A stretch of DNA of 64,000 bases from the NCBI GenBank assembly GCA_937958695.1, contig CALGNK010000006.1:16932-80931 (forward strand). The letters run 5' to 3'. A program made the position numbers and the translations under genes. Shown here in pieces: positions 46,875 through 57,139 of this stretch (position 1 is its first letter; every line of letters begins with the position of its first letter). The notes under the pieces are model-generated. The model made no database searches. It saw nothing but the letters and a program-made list of their open reading frames with translations, and was not told the origin of the DNA. This stretch comes from an uncultured bacterium. Lineage in GTDB: Bacteria; DUMJ01.

Positions 46875-48819
46875 AAAGACAGAATTATCTCATATATCGA
46901 GTAGAGAGATTACTATTGCTCTTGCCGGTAATCCAAATGCCGGTAAGAGCGTTGTTTTTAATCAACTCACTGGTGGAAATCAGATTATAGGTAACTGGCC
47001 TGGTAAGACTGTAGAAAGAACTGAGGGTTGGATAAAGTATAGAGGAAGAAGAATAAGGATAGTAGATTTACCTGGTATTTATAGCCTATCTACTTACACA
47101 GAGGAAGAACTTATAGCTCGTGAGTTTATCATCTCTGGCACCCCAGATGTAATAATAAATGTTATAGATGCTTCCCTTTTAGAGAGAAGTCTCTTTTTGA
47201 CACTACAACTTTTAGAAATGGAAAGACCTTTACTATTAGCGGTAAATCAGCTAGATGTAGCAGAATCGAAAGGGTTAAAGACTGATATAAATACTCTGTC
47301 TAAGCTATTGAGGGTTCCTGCTATTGGTATTATAGCTACTAAAGGGATAGGTCTTAATAGATTATTAACTACCGCTATTGAGTTAGCTGAAAAGAAAGAA
47401 AGAGTTATACCACCAACATATGGAGGAGAGATAGAGCAAAGTATAATAGAGTTAGTGAAATCATTAGATGAAGTTTATCCAGAATATCCTACCAGATGGT
47501 TAGCTATAAAGATTTTGGAGAAAGATGAATGGCTAAGACAGTTAAACATATCCCAAGGAATTTTAGATAGGGCTGAAGAGATAAGAGTAGAGATCGAAAA
47601 GACACACAAAGAACCTATAGAGATAATAATATCTTCTGAAAGATACGCCTTGGCTAGTCATATTACCAGGAATTCTCAATTTTATGAAAAGAAAAAGAAG
47701 ACCTTTTTGGAGAATTTAGACATGGTTCTTCTCCACCCTGTTTTAGGTTATATTTCTATGTTACTATTTCTCCTTACTGCTTTTATGACCCTATTTAAGC
47801 TAGGAGAAATTGGTTCTTCTCTCTTAGAAAAACTTTTCTCTAATTTAGATGTACTCGTTATAAATATCCCTATCTCAGATATCCTTAGGAATCTCTTATT
47901 TGATGGTATATTAGCTGGATTTGTTTCTGGTATAACTATAGCATTACCATATATACTTCCATTTTATATCTTCTTATCCTTCTTAGAAAATAGTGGTTAT
48001 CTTTCTAGGATCGCCTTTCTTACGGACAGTATCATGCACAAACTTGGTCTTCATGGTAAGGGTGTTATTCCGATTATTATGGGTTATGGATGTAATGTTC
48101 CAGCCATTCTAGGGACTAGGATTTTAGAGAGTAGAAGAGAGAGAATTATAGCAAGTTTTCTTTCTATGCTTATCCCATGCTCAGCTAGAACAATTGTAAT
48201 ACTTGGGTTAGTTGGTATTTTTTTGGGTATAAAGTGGGCATTTCTTATATATATTCTGGATCTAATTATTATCTATATTGTTGGCCTATTTATGAATAGA
48301 TATTATCCCGGAGAGACTCCGGGATTGATAATGGAAGTTCCAGACCTTAGAATCCCTGTTCTTAAGCCAACTTTAAGACAATCATGGTTTAGAATAAAAG
48401 AGTTTCTCTATGTTGCTCTTCCTTATATCGTGTTGGGTTCGGTATTACTAGAGGTATTAAAATTACTAGGTTGGTTCGATGTAATAAATAAGATATTAAG
48501 TCCAGTAGTGGTAGATTGGCTTGGTTTACCTCTTATTACAGGAATAGTCCTCATCTTTGGTTTATTAAAAAAAGAGTTGACATTAATTCTATTATCAACC
48601 TTTAGTGGAACTACTAATTTCTCATTAATCTTGAATCCTAGACAGATGTTTGTCTTCTCCGTTTTTGTGACCTTGTATGTTCCTTGTTTAGCTACTATAG
48701 CATCTCTTAGAAAGGAGTTAGGGAGATTTACTGCTTTTGTACTTGTACTTTTAGAAATACTTTTAGCTCTTTTGATTGCAGGTATCATAAATCATCTCTG
48801 GATTTATATAGTTAGTTGA
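46855..48819 (+). CDS. feoB: ferrous iron transport protein B (FeoB GTPase-permease)
   Basis: 654 residues from ATG 46855, inside the feoA end. N-terminal G domain: GNPNAGKS (P-loop, 25-32), DLPGIYSL (G3, 71-78), NQLD (G4, near 128-131). Then a GDI-like helical region and a membrane domain of about eight helices carrying the two Gate motifs with GYGCNVPAILGTR and a second in the C-terminal half. Imports Fe2+ across the inner membrane. Normal length for compact FeoB proteins. Confidence 0.95.
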   Translation: MLTTFSEKTELSHISSREITIALAGNPNAGKSVVFNQLTGGNQIIGNWPGKTVERTEGWIKYRGRRIRIVDLPGIYSLSTYTEEELIAREFIISGTPDVIINVIDASLLERSLFLTLQLLEMERPLLLAVNQLDVAESKGLKTDINTLSKLLRVPAIGIIATKGIGLNRLLTTAIELAEKKERVIPPTYGGEIEQSIIELVKSLDEVYPEYPTRWLAIKILEKDEWLRQLNISQGILDRAEEIRVEIEKTHKEPIEIIISSERYALASHITRNSQFYEKKKKTFLENLDMVLLHPVLGYISMLLFLLTAFMTLFKLGEIGSSLLEKLFSNLDVLVINIPISDILRNLLFDGILAGFVSGITIALPYILPFYIFLSFLENSGYLSRIAFLTDSIMHKLGLHGKGVIPIIMGYGCNVPAILGTRILESRRERIIASFLSMLIPCSARTIVILGLVGIFLGIKWAFLIYILDLIIIYIVGLFMNRYYPGETPGLIMEVPDLRIPVLKPTLRQSWFRIKEFLYVALPYIVLGSVLLEVLKLLGWFDVINKILSPVVVDWLGLPLITGIVLIFGLLKKELTLILLSTFSGTTNFSLILNPRQMFVFSVFVTLYVPCLATIASLRKELGRFTAFVLVLLEILLALLIAGIINHLWIYIVS

Positions 48820-48851
48820 TTGGATGTAGAGACTTTAGGAGGTGAATTTGT

Positions 48852-49502
48852 TTGTCAATAATAACCATATCAAGAGAGGTAGGTAGCGGTGGGGATGAAG
48901 TAGCCCGTAGATTATGCGAAGTATTGGGCTACCGCTACTTTGATAAGGCGCTTATGACGGAAGTTGCTGTTAAGATGGGGATATCAGAAGTAGAAGTAAT
49001 AGACTACTCTGAAGATAGTTATAAACTACGTTCTTTTATAGATAATCTCTTCAGACGTCGTGAACCATTAGCTACTATAACGGTTAGGGGAACAAACTCT
49101 GCAGGAGAGATAACACATATGACTGAAGTTTTAGACGAAGAAAGAGCCCTCAAACTTATACAGAGAACTATAGAAAGGTTGAGAGAGAGAGGTAATGTAG
49201 TTATAGTAGGTCGTGGAAGTCAAGTAATACTTAGAGATGCACCTGGAGTCCTTCATGTAAGGATAGTAGCCCCAATGGACCAACGTATAAGCTATGTGAT
49301 GATAAATCGTAGTCTTACTAGAAACGAAGCCAGAGAATATATAGAGTCAAAAGATAAGGCATCTGCAGAATATTTGCGAAGATTTTATGGAGTAGATTGG
49401 AACGATCCATCCCTTTATCATCTTGTAATAAATATGGGTAGATGGAATACAGATGAAGCGGTAGATATTATTCAGCATGCGCTAAAGAAGATACAAAGTT
49501 AG
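48852..49502 (+). CDS. cytidylate-kinase-like family protein
   Basis: 216 residues. P-loop-like SREVGSGGDEVARRLCEVLGY at the N-terminus and VVIVGRGSQVIL with HVRIVAPMDQRI resemble the cytidylate kinase-like family (PF13189 type). Family members are widespread but largely uncharacterised; a nucleoside-monophosphate kinase role is a guess. TTG start with GGAGGTG upstream. Same strand as feoB with a 32-base gap. Confidence 0.75.
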   Translation: MSIITISREVGSGGDEVARRLCEVLGYRYFDKALMTEVAVKMGISEVEVIDYSEDSYKLRSFIDNLFRRREPLATITVRGTNSAGEITHMTEVLDEERALKLIQRTIERLRERGNVVIVGRGSQVILRDAPGVLHVRIVAPMDQRISYVMINRSLTRNEAREYIESKDKASAEYLRRFYGVDWNDPSLYHLVINMGRWNTDEAVDIIQHALKKIQS

Positions 49503-49615
49503 GAAGGATTCGCGTAAGAGAATACTTTACTTTAGACTTTATATATTTAAGACCTTGGCCAGTCTTCCTCAAAAGCAGTCTATAAAAATAGGATGTTTTT
49601 TATCTGTAGAATCTT

Positions 49616-49640
49616 AGGCGAGGAGAACTCTCCTCGCCTT
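49616..49640. terminator. bidirectional hairpin between convergent genes
   Basis: AGGCGAGGAG (49616-49625), loop AACT, CTCCTCGCCT (49630-49639) lies between the kinase-like gene (+) and the pyrophosphatase (-). On the + strand TTTAAAAC follows; on the - strand only AAGATTC. It probably terminates the + transcript best. Confidence 0.7.
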
Positions 49641-49658
49641 TAAAACTTTATTTCGGTT

Positions 49659-51629
49659 TTATTTAAATATTACACCAAATACCAATGCAATTATAGACAT
49701 GAGCTTTATTAAGATGTTCATAGAAGGACCTGCAGTATCTTTGAATGGATCACCCACTGTATCTCCAATTACCGCTGCTGCGTGAGTAGGTGTTCCTTTG
49801 CCACCTAGATTTCCAGCTTCTATATATTTCTTAGCATTATCCCAAGCACCGCCGCTATTTGCCATCATAATAGCTAATGCTACCCCTGTTAATATAGCGC
49901 CAAGTAAGAATCCACCTACTGCCTCTTTACCTAATACTAGTCCTATAATTATGGGGGCAGCAACTGCTATAATACTAGGAGCTAACATCTCTCTTAAAGC
50001 TCCCTTAGTAGCTATATCTACACAACGAGCATACTCTGCTCTTGCTTTCCCTTCCATAAGCCCTTTAATCTCTCTAAATTGTCTCCTAACCTCTTCTACT
50101 ATAAGATTTGCAGTTCTACCTACTGCCTCCATAGCAAATGCAGAAAACATAAATGGCATTAAAGCACCTATAAACGCTCCTATTAGAGACTTGACGGATA
50201 GAATATTTACTATGTTTAAACCTACAGTGTGTGTATAAGCACTAAATAGGGCAAGAGCAGTTAATGCTGCAGAACCAATAGCAAATCCCTTACCTATAGC
50301 TGCAGTAGTATTTCCTAAAGCATCTAATCTATCTGTTATCTTACGAATATTAGCTCCAAGTCCAGCCATCTCAGCTATTCCCCCAGCATTGTCTGCTATT
50401 GGTCCATAGGCATCTGTAGACATTACAATACCTATAGTGGCTAGCATTCCAACTCCAGCTATTGCTACTCCATATAGGCCATTCAGAGCCCAAGAGATAC
50501 CAATAGCTCCAGCAATCATAATTATTGGCACTATTATACTTTTCATTCCTAATGCAAGTCCTCTTATTATAACTGTAGCAGCTCCTGTCTGTGCGCTTTC
50601 AGCCAGACTTACTATAGGTTTACCAGAGGTATAATACTCAGAGACAAGGCCAATGATTATTCCTACTATGAGTCCTGCAAGTAGTGCATAAAATGGATTA
50701 TAAGTATTTAATAGAGATTTTGTCAGTGGTATGGCTACTATTACTAGAATGATTGCAGATACATAGGTTCCCCATCTAAGGGCAGACTGAGGATCACCCT
50801 TCCCAAATAACTGTACGTAGAAAGATCCAATTATAGAAGATATAGTTCCTACAGCTATAAGAATAAGTGGATATAAAATTGCATTTAGAGATAAATCCTT
50901 AGAAAATGCAGTAAGTCCTATTACCATTGCTGCAATAACAGCTCCAACGTATGATTCAAAGAGGTCTGCGCCCATTCCAGCCACATCTCCGACATTGTCT
51001 CCCACATTATCTGCTATGACCCCTGCGTTTCTTGGATCATCTTCAGGTATATTCTTCTCTACCTTACCGACTAAGTCAGACCCTACGTCAGCACTTTTCG
51101 TATATATACCCCCTCCTACACGGGCAAATAAAGCTACTGAGCTAGCTCCCATTCCAAAAGCATTTATAATATTGGGGTCTTTAAAGATTAGATAAGCTAT
51201 AGAAAGACCAAATACACCAAGCCCTGCAACTGCAAGCCCCATAACAGAGCCCCCAGTAAAAGCAACTCTTAGAGCTTGAGATTGTCCCTTTTTTGCCGCT
51301 TCTGTAGTTCTCACATTAGCTCTAGTTGCTGCTTGCATCCCAAACCATCCAGCAAATATCGAAGATACGCTACCCATAATATAGGCAATAGCACTATAGG
51401 GATTGATAAAGATGGCAATTACTGCGGTCATAACAATAATAAAGTAGAGAAGAGTCAGATACTCCCTCTTTAAAAATGCTACTGCCCCTTCATGTATAGC
51501 TGACGCTATTTCTCGCATCTTCTCCGTTCCAGCTGGCTGTTTTAAAACCCAGGTGTAGAAGTAATACGCGAGCAGTAGCGTCCCACCTCCTATAATTGTA
51601 GAAAGCGTCAATAAAGTGTTGCTACTCAT
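49659..51629 (-). CDS. hppA: membrane-bound proton/sodium-translocating pyrophosphatase
   Basis: 656 residues, about 15-16 transmembrane helices. Signature [56 protein letters not shown] holds the substrate and Mg residues. [11 protein letters not shown] has Ala where K+-independent enzymes carry Lys, pointing to the K+-dependent class. It couples PPi hydrolysis to ion export. Whether H+ or Na+ moves cannot be read from the sequence. Start ATG 51629 follows AAGGAG; upstream in-frame GTG codons overlap hisIE. Last gene of the his unit. Confidence 0.93.
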   Translation of the reverse strand: MSSNTLLTLSTIIGGGTLLLAYYFYTWVLKQPAGTEKMREIASAIHEGAVAFLKREYLTLLYFIIVMTAVIAIFINPYSAIAYIMGSVSSIFAGWFGMQAATRANVRTTEAAKKGQSQALRVAFTGGSVMGLAVAGLGVFGLSIAYLIFKDPNIINAFGMGASSVALFARVGGGIYTKSADVGSDLVGKVEKNIPEDDPRNAGVIADNVGDNVGDVAGMGADLFESYVGAVIAAMVIGLTAFSKDLSLNAILYPLILIAVGTISSIIGSFYVQLFGKGDPQSALRWGTYVSAIILVIVAIPLTKSLLNTYNPFYALLAGLIVGIIIGLVSEYYTSGKPIVSLAESAQTGAATVIIRGLALGMKSIIVPIIMIAGAIGISWALNGLYGVAIAGVGMLATIGIVMSTDAYGPIADNAGGIAEMAGLGANIRKITDRLDALGNTTAAIGKGFAIGSAALTALALFSAYTHTVGLNIVNILSVKSLIGAFIGALMPFMFSAFAMEAVGRTANLIVEEVRRQFREIKGLMEGKARAEYARCVDIATKGALREMLAPSIIAVAAPIIIGLVLGKEAVGGFLLGAILTGVALAIMMANSGGAWDNAKKYIEAGNLGGKGTPTHAAAVIGDTVGDPFKDTAGPSMNILIKLMSIIALVFGVIFK

Positions 51630-51649
51630 ATACATCACTCCTTCCTCCA

Positions 51650-52300
51650 CTAGGATTTTATAAAATTATCCTTTTGTCTTTGTCGATGTCTTCTCTCCAA
51701 CTCTCTATATATATCTTGGGGAGTTATGCCTAAATCTGCCATTAAGACTAAGGTATGGTAGAAAAGGTCAGAGACTTCATATATAAAATCATCACAGTCT
51801 TCTTTCATTCCTGCCAAAAGGACCTCTACCGCCTCTTCTCCTATCTTCTTAAGTATTTTCTCTTTTCCTTCCTTAAAAAGTCTAGATGTATAAGAACTTT
51901 CCGTAGGGTTGAGTTTTCTAGATAAGATAATTTCATAGAGAGTATCTAGATGAAATCTGGTATACTCCTCTTTGGAATATAACTCTTGGAAAAAGCAGGA
52001 AAGATGTCCAGTATGACATGCTACTCCCTTTTGTTCTACTAATACAAGCAATGCATCGTTATCACAATCCAACCGAATTTCTTTTACCTTTTGTATATTA
52101 CCACTAGTTTCCCCCTTATTCCATAACCTCTGTTTTTCTCTACTCCAAAACCAGGTAGTTCCTGTCTCTATTGTTTTTTTCAAAGACTCCTCATTCATAT
52201 AACCTAACATAAGAACTTCTCCTGAGTTAACTTCTTGTATAATAGCTGGGATTAATCCGTCTTTGTTATATCTTATATTAGATAAATCTAAGTTTATAAT
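51650..52300 (-). CDS. hisIE: phosphoribosyl-AMP cyclohydrolase / phosphoribosyl-ATP pyrophosphatase (HisIE fusion), apparent ATT start
   Basis: Bifunctional: PRA-CH domain to about residue 120 with [41 protein letters not shown] and the zinc motif ACHTGHLSC, then PRA-PH with [14 protein letters not shown] and [12 protein letters not shown]. Homology begins upstream of the first ATG: codons from 52300 read ATT-ATA-AAC-TTA-GAT, i.e. MINLDL, the usual HisI opening, and no ATG, GTG or TTG exists before the internal ATG at 52210. AAGGAAGGG precedes at about the right distance. The start therefore appears to be ATT, overlapping the hisF stop by 7 bases. Confidence 0.9.
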   Translation of the reverse strand: MINLDLSNIRYNKDGLIPAIIQEVNSGEVLMLGYMNEESLKKTIETGTTWFWSREKQRLWNKGETSGNIQKVKEIRLDCDNDALLVLVEQKGVACHTGHLSCFFQELYSKEEYTRFHLDTLYEIILSRKLNPTESSYTSRLFKEGKEKILKKIGEEAVEVLLAGMKEDCDDFIYEVSDLFYHTLVLMADLGITPQDIYRELERRHRQRQKDNFIKS

Positions 52301-53055
52301 CGTACTGGAATCCCTTCCTTTTTTAGATATTCTTTTATCTCTCTTATAGTATGTTTTTTATAATGAAGTAGAGAAGCTATCAGCGCAGCACTTGCTTTCC
52401 CGTCCTTTAGCACGTCTCTTATATGTTCTAACCTTCCAGCGCCTCCAGATGCTATTACTGGTATATTGACTACCTCTGCTACAGCTCTAGTAAGTTTTAT
52501 GTCATAACCTTCTTGTGTCCCATCAGTATCTATACTTGTCAATAATATTTCACCTGCCCCTAGTCTTTCTACCTCTTTTGCCCAAGCTACTGCTTCTAGA
52601 TTAGTAGGCTTAGTCCCCCCATTTATATATACTCTCCATCCATTCATATCCTCATCCCACTTTGCATCAATAGCTATGACAATACATTGAGACCCAAAGA
52701 CCCTCGATGCTTCTCTTACGAGTGAAGGATTTCTTACCGCTTGAGTATTTATAGATACCTTATCTGCACCTGCTCTAAGTATCTCTTTTATCTCTTCTAT
52801 ACTTCCAATACCACCCCCTACTGTAAATGGGATAAAGACTTTTGATGCTGTTTTTTCTACTAATTCTATAATAGTTTTTCTTTTTTCAAGAGATGCAGTT
52901 ATATCTAAGAATACTAGCTCATCTGCCCCCTCTTTATCGTAATATTCTGCTAGCTCTACCGGATCCCCAGCATCCTTTATATCAATAAAATGTGTCCCTT
53001 TTACTACCCTTCCATCTTTCACATCAAGGCAAGGGATTATCCTCTTTGTGAGCAT
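52294..53055 (-). CDS. hisF: imidazole glycerol phosphate synthase subunit HisF
   Basis: 253-residue TIM barrel cyclase. Catalytic Asp11 in [12 protein letters not shown] and Asp near 130 in [10 protein letters not shown], with [12 protein letters not shown] and [11 protein letters not shown] phosphate loops. Forms IGP and AICAR using ammonia from HisH. Overlaps hisA by 19 bases. Confidence 0.98.
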   Translation of the reverse strand: MLTKRIIPCLDVKDGRVVKGTHFIDIKDAGDPVELAEYYDKEGADELVFLDITASLEKRKTIIELVEKTASKVFIPFTVGGGIGSIEEIKEILRAGADKVSINTQAVRNPSLVREASRVFGSQCIVIAIDAKWDEDMNGWRVYINGGTKPTNLEAVAWAKEVERLGAGEILLTSIDTDGTQEGYDIKLTRAVAEVVNIPVIASGGAGRLEHIRDVLKDGKASAALIASLLHYKKHTIREIKEYLKKEGIPVRL

Positions 53056-53759
53056 AGAATTATCGCCTCTTCTAGGTTAATCTTACCCTCATATAAGGCT
53101 TTACCTATAATAACTCCAGTTGCACCAATTTCTTTTATCCTTTTTATATCTTCTAATGTACTTACTCCACCAGAGGCTATCGTTGGTACCCCTACATAAG
53201 TTATAAACCTCTTCAAACCTTCTATATCTGGGCTATTTAAAGTCCCATCTCTCTCTATATTAGTATATATGAACTCCTTAACCCCAAGGTCTCTTAACTT
53301 TTTACCAATATCTATATAATTAAATTCCGTCTCTTTTAGCCATCCATGTATGAGAATTTTCCCTTTTCGTACATCTAAACTTACTATAATGTTCTTTTGA
53401 TACTTTGTAAGCGCCTTCTCTAAGAGTTTTTCATCTTCAAATACAACACTACCAAGTATCACTTTACTGGCTCCTTTGTTTATATATTCTTTTATACTGT
53501 CTAGCGATCTAATTCCCCCACCAACCTGTATTGGAATATTAACTTCTTTTATAATCTCTAGTATAACATCTTTATTTATAGGTCTTCCGGACTTGGCACC
53601 GTCTAAATCTATAATGTGTATTCTATTAGCTCCCTTACTTTCCCAACTTCTTGCTATCATTACAGGATCATCACTATAAACAGTTTTTTTACTAAAATCA
53701 CCTTTAATAAGTCTAACACACTTTCCTTCTATTATATCAATAGCTGGTATTATCTCCAT
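53037..53759 (-). CDS. hisA: ProFAR isomerase HisA
   Basis: 240-residue TIM barrel. Catalytic Asp8 in [13 protein letters not shown] and a second Asp in [18 protein letters not shown] and [13 protein letters not shown] bind phosphate. Amadori rearrangement of ProFAR. Overlaps hisH by 23 bases. Confidence 0.98.
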   Translation of the reverse strand: MEIIPAIDIIEGKCVRLIKGDFSKKTVYSDDPVMIARSWESKGANRIHIIDLDGAKSGRPINKDVILEIIKEVNIPIQVGGGIRSLDSIKEYINKGASKVILGSVVFEDEKLLEKALTKYQKNIIVSLDVRKGKILIHGWLKETEFNYIDIGKKLRDLGVKEFIYTNIERDGTLNSPDIEGLKRFITYVGVPTIASGGVSTLEDIKRIKEIGATGVIIGKALYEGKINLEEAIILCSQRG

Positions 53760-54360
53760 AAATAATGCCTAGAAAGTTCTTGTATATTTTTAGTCCTTCC
53801 TTACCACTTTTCTCAGGGTGAAATTGGACAGCAAAGATATTATTCTGACATATCGCAGAGGGAAAGGTAATTCCATAATTTGTCTCTCCACAGACTAACT
53901 CTTCATCTATAGGTTCTCCATAATATGAATGAACAAAATAAAAGAAACTTTCTGTTTTAATTCCTTTAAAGATGGGTGTATCTCTTAATATTTTAACCTG
54001 ATTCCATCCTATATGAGGAAGAGGAAGGCTGGTTTGAAGTTTTCTGACTTTACCATTTATAATACCTAATCCTCTAACATTCGGAGATTCTTCACTTTCT
54101 TCAAAAAGAAGTTGTAAACCGAGGCAAACTCCAAGTAAGGGGGTCCCTTTATCTACTGCTTCTCTGATAGCTCTACATAACTTCTTTTCTTCTAGTAAAT
54201 TCATTCCCCAACCAAAGGCTCCGACTCCAGGAAGCACAAGACCTTCCGCCTTGAGTATATCAGTAGGATTATCAGAAACTATCACCTTAGCGTCAAAGTA
54301 TTCTAAAGCCTTTCTTACGCTAAATAGATTCCCTGCACCGTAATCTATTATTGTAATCAA
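53737..54360 (-). CDS. hisH: imidazole glycerol phosphate synthase glutaminase HisH
   Basis: 207 residues, class I glutamine amidotransferase. Nucleophile Cys in LLGVCLGLQLLFEESEE, His-Glu of the triad in VQFHPEKSG. Supplies ammonia to HisF. Four bases downstream of hisB. Confidence 0.97.
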   Translation of the reverse strand: MITIIDYGAGNLFSVRKALEYFDAKVIVSDNPTDILKAEGLVLPGVGAFGWGMNLLEEKKLCRAIREAVDKGTPLLGVCLGLQLLFEESEESPNVRGLGIINGKVRKLQTSLPLPHIGWNQVKILRDTPIFKGIKTESFFYFVHSYYGEPIDEELVCGETNYGITFPSAICQNNIFAVQFHPEKSGKEGLKIYKNFLGIIYGDNTSY

Positions 54361-54363
54361 CTT

Positions 54364-54939
54364 TTATAAAACTCCTTTGGTTGAGAGGATGTCATCTATT
54401 TTTCTTGTTGCCTCTTTTAGTGATATGCCTAAAGACTTTATAAGACACTCCGCAATATGATGAGAGTTACTGCCTCTTAGCTTTAAAATATGAAGAGTCA
54501 CCTTACTATTCATAGCGAAAGCCCTAAGGAACTCTATGAGCCATTCAGTTTGAAAGGTCCCTATAAGATTATTTACAAATAGTTCATTAGTCTCAAAATA
54601 TGGCCTTCCACTTATATCCAAACTTGAGATCAATAGTGCATCATCCATAGGAACTATAGAATAGCCAAATCTAGCTATTCTATGATCTCCTAATGCTTTA
54701 TTCAGTGCGGAACCTAAAACTATGCCAACATCTTCACAGAGGTGATGCCCATCTACCTCTATATCTCCTCTAGCAGTAATATCTAAGTCGAAATTACTAT
54801 AGAGGGCTAAAGATGAGAGAAGATGGTTTAAAAATCCAATTCCAGTATCAATACTACTTCTTCCGGTTCCATCTATATTTAAGTTTATCTTTATATCAGT
54901 TTCCTTGGTTGTTCTAACTATAGAGCTCTCTCTAGCCAC
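54364..54939 (-). CDS. hisB: imidazoleglycerol-phosphate dehydratase
   Basis: 191 residues from GTG 54939. The sequence RESSIVRTTKETDIKI begins at the normal family N-terminus; an upstream GTG at 54975 lies at the predicted transcript start, so it is unlikely. Metal histidines in GFLNHLLSSLALY, DGHHLCEDVG and SNSHHIAE are present. Stand-alone dehydratase without the phosphatase domain found in E. coli HisB. Family-size match. Confidence 0.95.
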   Translation of the reverse strand: MARESSIVRTTKETDIKINLNIDGTGRSSIDTGIGFLNHLLSSLALYSNFDLDITARGDIEVDGHHLCEDVGIVLGSALNKALGDHRIARFGYSIVPMDDALLISSLDISGRPYFETNELFVNNLIGTFQTEWLIEFLRAFAMNSKVTLHILKLRGSNSHHIAECLIKSLGISLKEATRKIDDILSTKGVL

Positions 54940-54984
54940 TTTATATCCTTCACTCTCTAGGAGTTTTGAATACACACCTAAGGT

Positions 54985-55013
54985 ATTATACTATAAAGAG
55001 ACAAATAAGACAA
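54985..55013 (-). promoter_or_regulatory. promoter of the hisB-hisH-hisA-hisF-hisIE unit
   Basis: On the - strand TTGTCT (55013-55008), 17-base spacer, TATAAT (54990-54985). It begins two bases after the stop of the glycerate kinase gene. The predicted start near 54978 leaves a leader of about 39 nt before GTG 54939. Confidence 0.82.
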
Positions 55014-55014
55014 C

Positions 55015-56157
55015 TTAATGGTAAGTAAGTGCCTTTATTAGGTTACCAATCTGATAAGAAATCCATTCCAGTTGTTCTTTCGTGTGTTTTATAGATTCTT
55101 CTAAAGTTATAGGTCCTCTAGTAATTGAGAATAGAGCATCTACTAATCCTTCCTTTATTAGAATTTCGGCATCTTCATCTACAGCTCCACCTAATAGTAT
55201 TACAGGTATCGACTTTTCTTTTGCTTTTTTTGCTATCCCAGCAGGACCTTTACCAAATATTGTCTGTCCATCTATTTTCCCTTCACCGCTTATAACTAAG
55301 TCTATCTCATTTAATTTTTCATCTATATTTAAAGTCTCTAGAACTACTTCTATACCAGGCCTTAATTTGGCATTTAAGAATGCAACTAGACCTCCGCCTA
55401 ATCCTCCAGCTGCTCCTGATCCTGGGAGATTCAGTATATCCTTACCTAGATCTCTCTTAACTATTTGTGCAAAGTTAAATAGGGCTTTATCTAGCTCCTC
55501 TATTAACTCTTTAGTACCACCTTTCTGTGGACCGTATACATAAGAAGCCCCTTCTGGACCACATAAAGGATTTTTTACATCTGCCATTACTATGACTTCA
55601 CATTCTTTAGCCAAAGGATGAAAGTTAGTCATGTCAATATTGGCAAGTTCTTTAAGTGCCAATCCACCAAATGGTAATTCCTTTCCTTCTTTATCTAAAA
55701 GCCTTGCTCCTAAGGCCTGCGCCATTCCTGCTCCACCATCATTAGTGGCACTTCCTCCTATTCCTACTAGGACTCTTTTTACTCCTCTATCCAAAGCTTC
55801 CCTTATAAGCTCGCCAACTCCATAGGTAGTAGTAATAGCAGGATTTCTCTTGTCCTTTGGAACTAAGGCTAAGCCAGAAGATCTTGCCATCTCTATAATA
55901 GCTGTTTTACCATCACCTAGAATACCAAACTCTGCTATTATTCTTTCACCTAGAGGCCCAGTTACCTCTTTTTTTATAAACTGTCCATCAGTGGCCTCTA
56001 CCAAAACCTCAATTGTTCCATCCCCACCATCGGCTATTGGAAGAACTATAATATCACTATTAGGGAGGGCTATTAAGAGCCCTCCCTTTATAGCTTCTCC
56101 GGCTTCTCTGGCTGAGAGAGCTTCCTTAAATGCATTAGGAGCTACTAATATTTTCAT
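55015..56157 (-). CDS. glycerate 2-kinase (GlxK type)
   Basis: 380 residues. The family start [22 protein letters not shown], then [34 protein letters not shown] and [15 protein letters not shown] match type I glycerate kinases (GlxK/GarK), which make 2-phosphoglycerate (some 3-). Overlaps the upstream dehydrogenase by 23 bases. Last gene of the LacI-led operon; its probable substrate, D-glycerate, would come from that dehydrogenase. Confidence 0.94.
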   Translation of the reverse strand: MKILVAPNAFKEALSAREAGEAIKGGLLIALPNSDIIVLPIADGGDGTIEVLVEATDGQFIKKEVTGPLGERIIAEFGILGDGKTAIIEMARSSGLALVPKDKRNPAITTTYGVGELIREALDRGVKRVLVGIGGSATNDGGAGMAQALGARLLDKEGKELPFGGLALKELANIDMTNFHPLAKECEVIVMADVKNPLCGPEGASYVYGPQKGGTKELIEELDKALFNFAQIVKRDLGKDILNLPGSGAAGGLGGGLVAFLNAKLRPGIEVVLETLNIDEKLNEIDLVISGEGKIDGQTIFGKGPAGIAKKAKEKSIPVILLGGAVDEDAEILIKEGLVDALFSITRGPITLEESIKHTKEQLEWISYQIGNLIKALTYH

Positions 56158-57127
56158 TTTTTAATACTTCAGGATTTACTGGATTTGGTGGCATTTTCCC
56201 TGCTAATACTGCTAAGAGGTTCTCAGCAGCCATTGTAGCCATCTTAGTTCTGGTTTCTACGCTAGCACTAGCTATATGTGGTAATAAGACTGTATTCTCA
56301 CACTCAGCTAATCCTGGAACAAGTTTTGGCTCAAACTCATAAACGTCTAACCCTGCCCCTGCTATCCAACCTTCCTTTAATGCTCTTACTAATGCAGTTT
56401 CATCTACAACCGGACCTCTGGATGTATTTATAAGGTAGGCAGTCTTTTTCATCTTTTTTAATCTCTCTTCATTTATTAGATGGTAGGTCTCTGGAGATAG
56501 ATAGGTATGAAGTGAGATAAAATCACTCCTTTCTAGAAGCTCATCTAGAGAGACAAATGTAGCATTTAGCTCTTTCTCAACTTCCTCAGGGATTCTTCTT
56601 ATATCATTATATAGAATCTTCATATTAAAACCTTTTGCTCTTCTTGCTACAGCTTGTCCAATCCTTCCCATTCCTATAATACCTAAAGTCTTTCCATATA
56701 CATCCTGTCCGAGAAAGAGCATAGGTGCCCAACCTTCATATTTACCTGCTCTTGTAAACTTGTCAGCTTCTACTATCCTTCTTGCAGTGGATAGTATAAG
56801 AGCCCATGCTAAGTCTGCCGTAGTTTCTGTGAGAACTCCAGGGGTATTTGTTACTACTATACCCCTTTTAGTAGCCTCATTTACATCGATATTGTCATAA
56901 CCTACTGCGTAGTTACTTACAACCTTTAACTGGGGTCCAGCGGAATCAAATACTTCAGCATCGATCTTATCTGTTAAGAGGCAGAGTATACCATCCTTAC
57001 CTTTTACCGCTTGCAATAGTTCTTCTCTAGTCAGTACTCTATCGTATGGATTTATCTCTACCTCATGTTCTTTTCTTATCATTTCTATTCCTGGCTCTGG
57101 TATACGCCTAGTTATATAAACCTTCAA
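56135..57127 (-). CDS. gyaR: D-2-hydroxyacid dehydrogenase (glyoxylate/hydroxypyruvate reductase type)
   Basis: 330 residues from TTG 57127, spaced 8 bases after AGGAGG; the in-frame GTG 57136 is inside that site. NAD loop [12 protein letters not shown], substrate Arg in [10 protein letters not shown], catalytic Glu and His in LLPHIASAS. In the family it reduces hydroxypyruvate or glyoxylate to D-glycerate or glycolate. Directly followed by a glycerate kinase, so hydroxypyruvate to 2-phosphoglycerate is the likely local route. Confidence 0.92.
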   Translation of the reverse strand: MKVYITRRIPEPGIEMIRKEHEVEINPYDRVLTREELLQAVKGKDGILCLLTDKIDAEVFDSAGPQLKVVSNYAVGYDNIDVNEATKRGIVVTNTPGVLTETTADLAWALILSTARRIVEADKFTRAGKYEGWAPMLFLGQDVYGKTLGIIGMGRIGQAVARRAKGFNMKILYNDIRRIPEEVEKELNATFVSLDELLERSDFISLHTYLSPETYHLINEERLKKMKKTAYLINTSRGPVVDETALVRALKEGWIAGAGLDVYEFEPKLVPGLAECENTVLLPHIASASVETRTKMATMAAENLLAVLAGKMPPNPVNPEVLKNENISSS

Positions 57128-57139
57128 TGTATACACCTC

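Noticed and set aside
49798..51473. Several long open frames opposite hppA
   Set aside because: They are antisense shadows of a low-stop membrane-protein gene with no ribosome sites or recognisable domains.
52208..52210. ATG 52210 as hisIE start
   Set aside because: It would remove about 30 conserved N-terminal residues of HisI that are plainly encoded upstream.
54940..54975. GTG 54975 as hisB start
   Set aside because: It coincides with the predicted transcript start and adds 12 residues not seen in the family; GTG 54939 fits.
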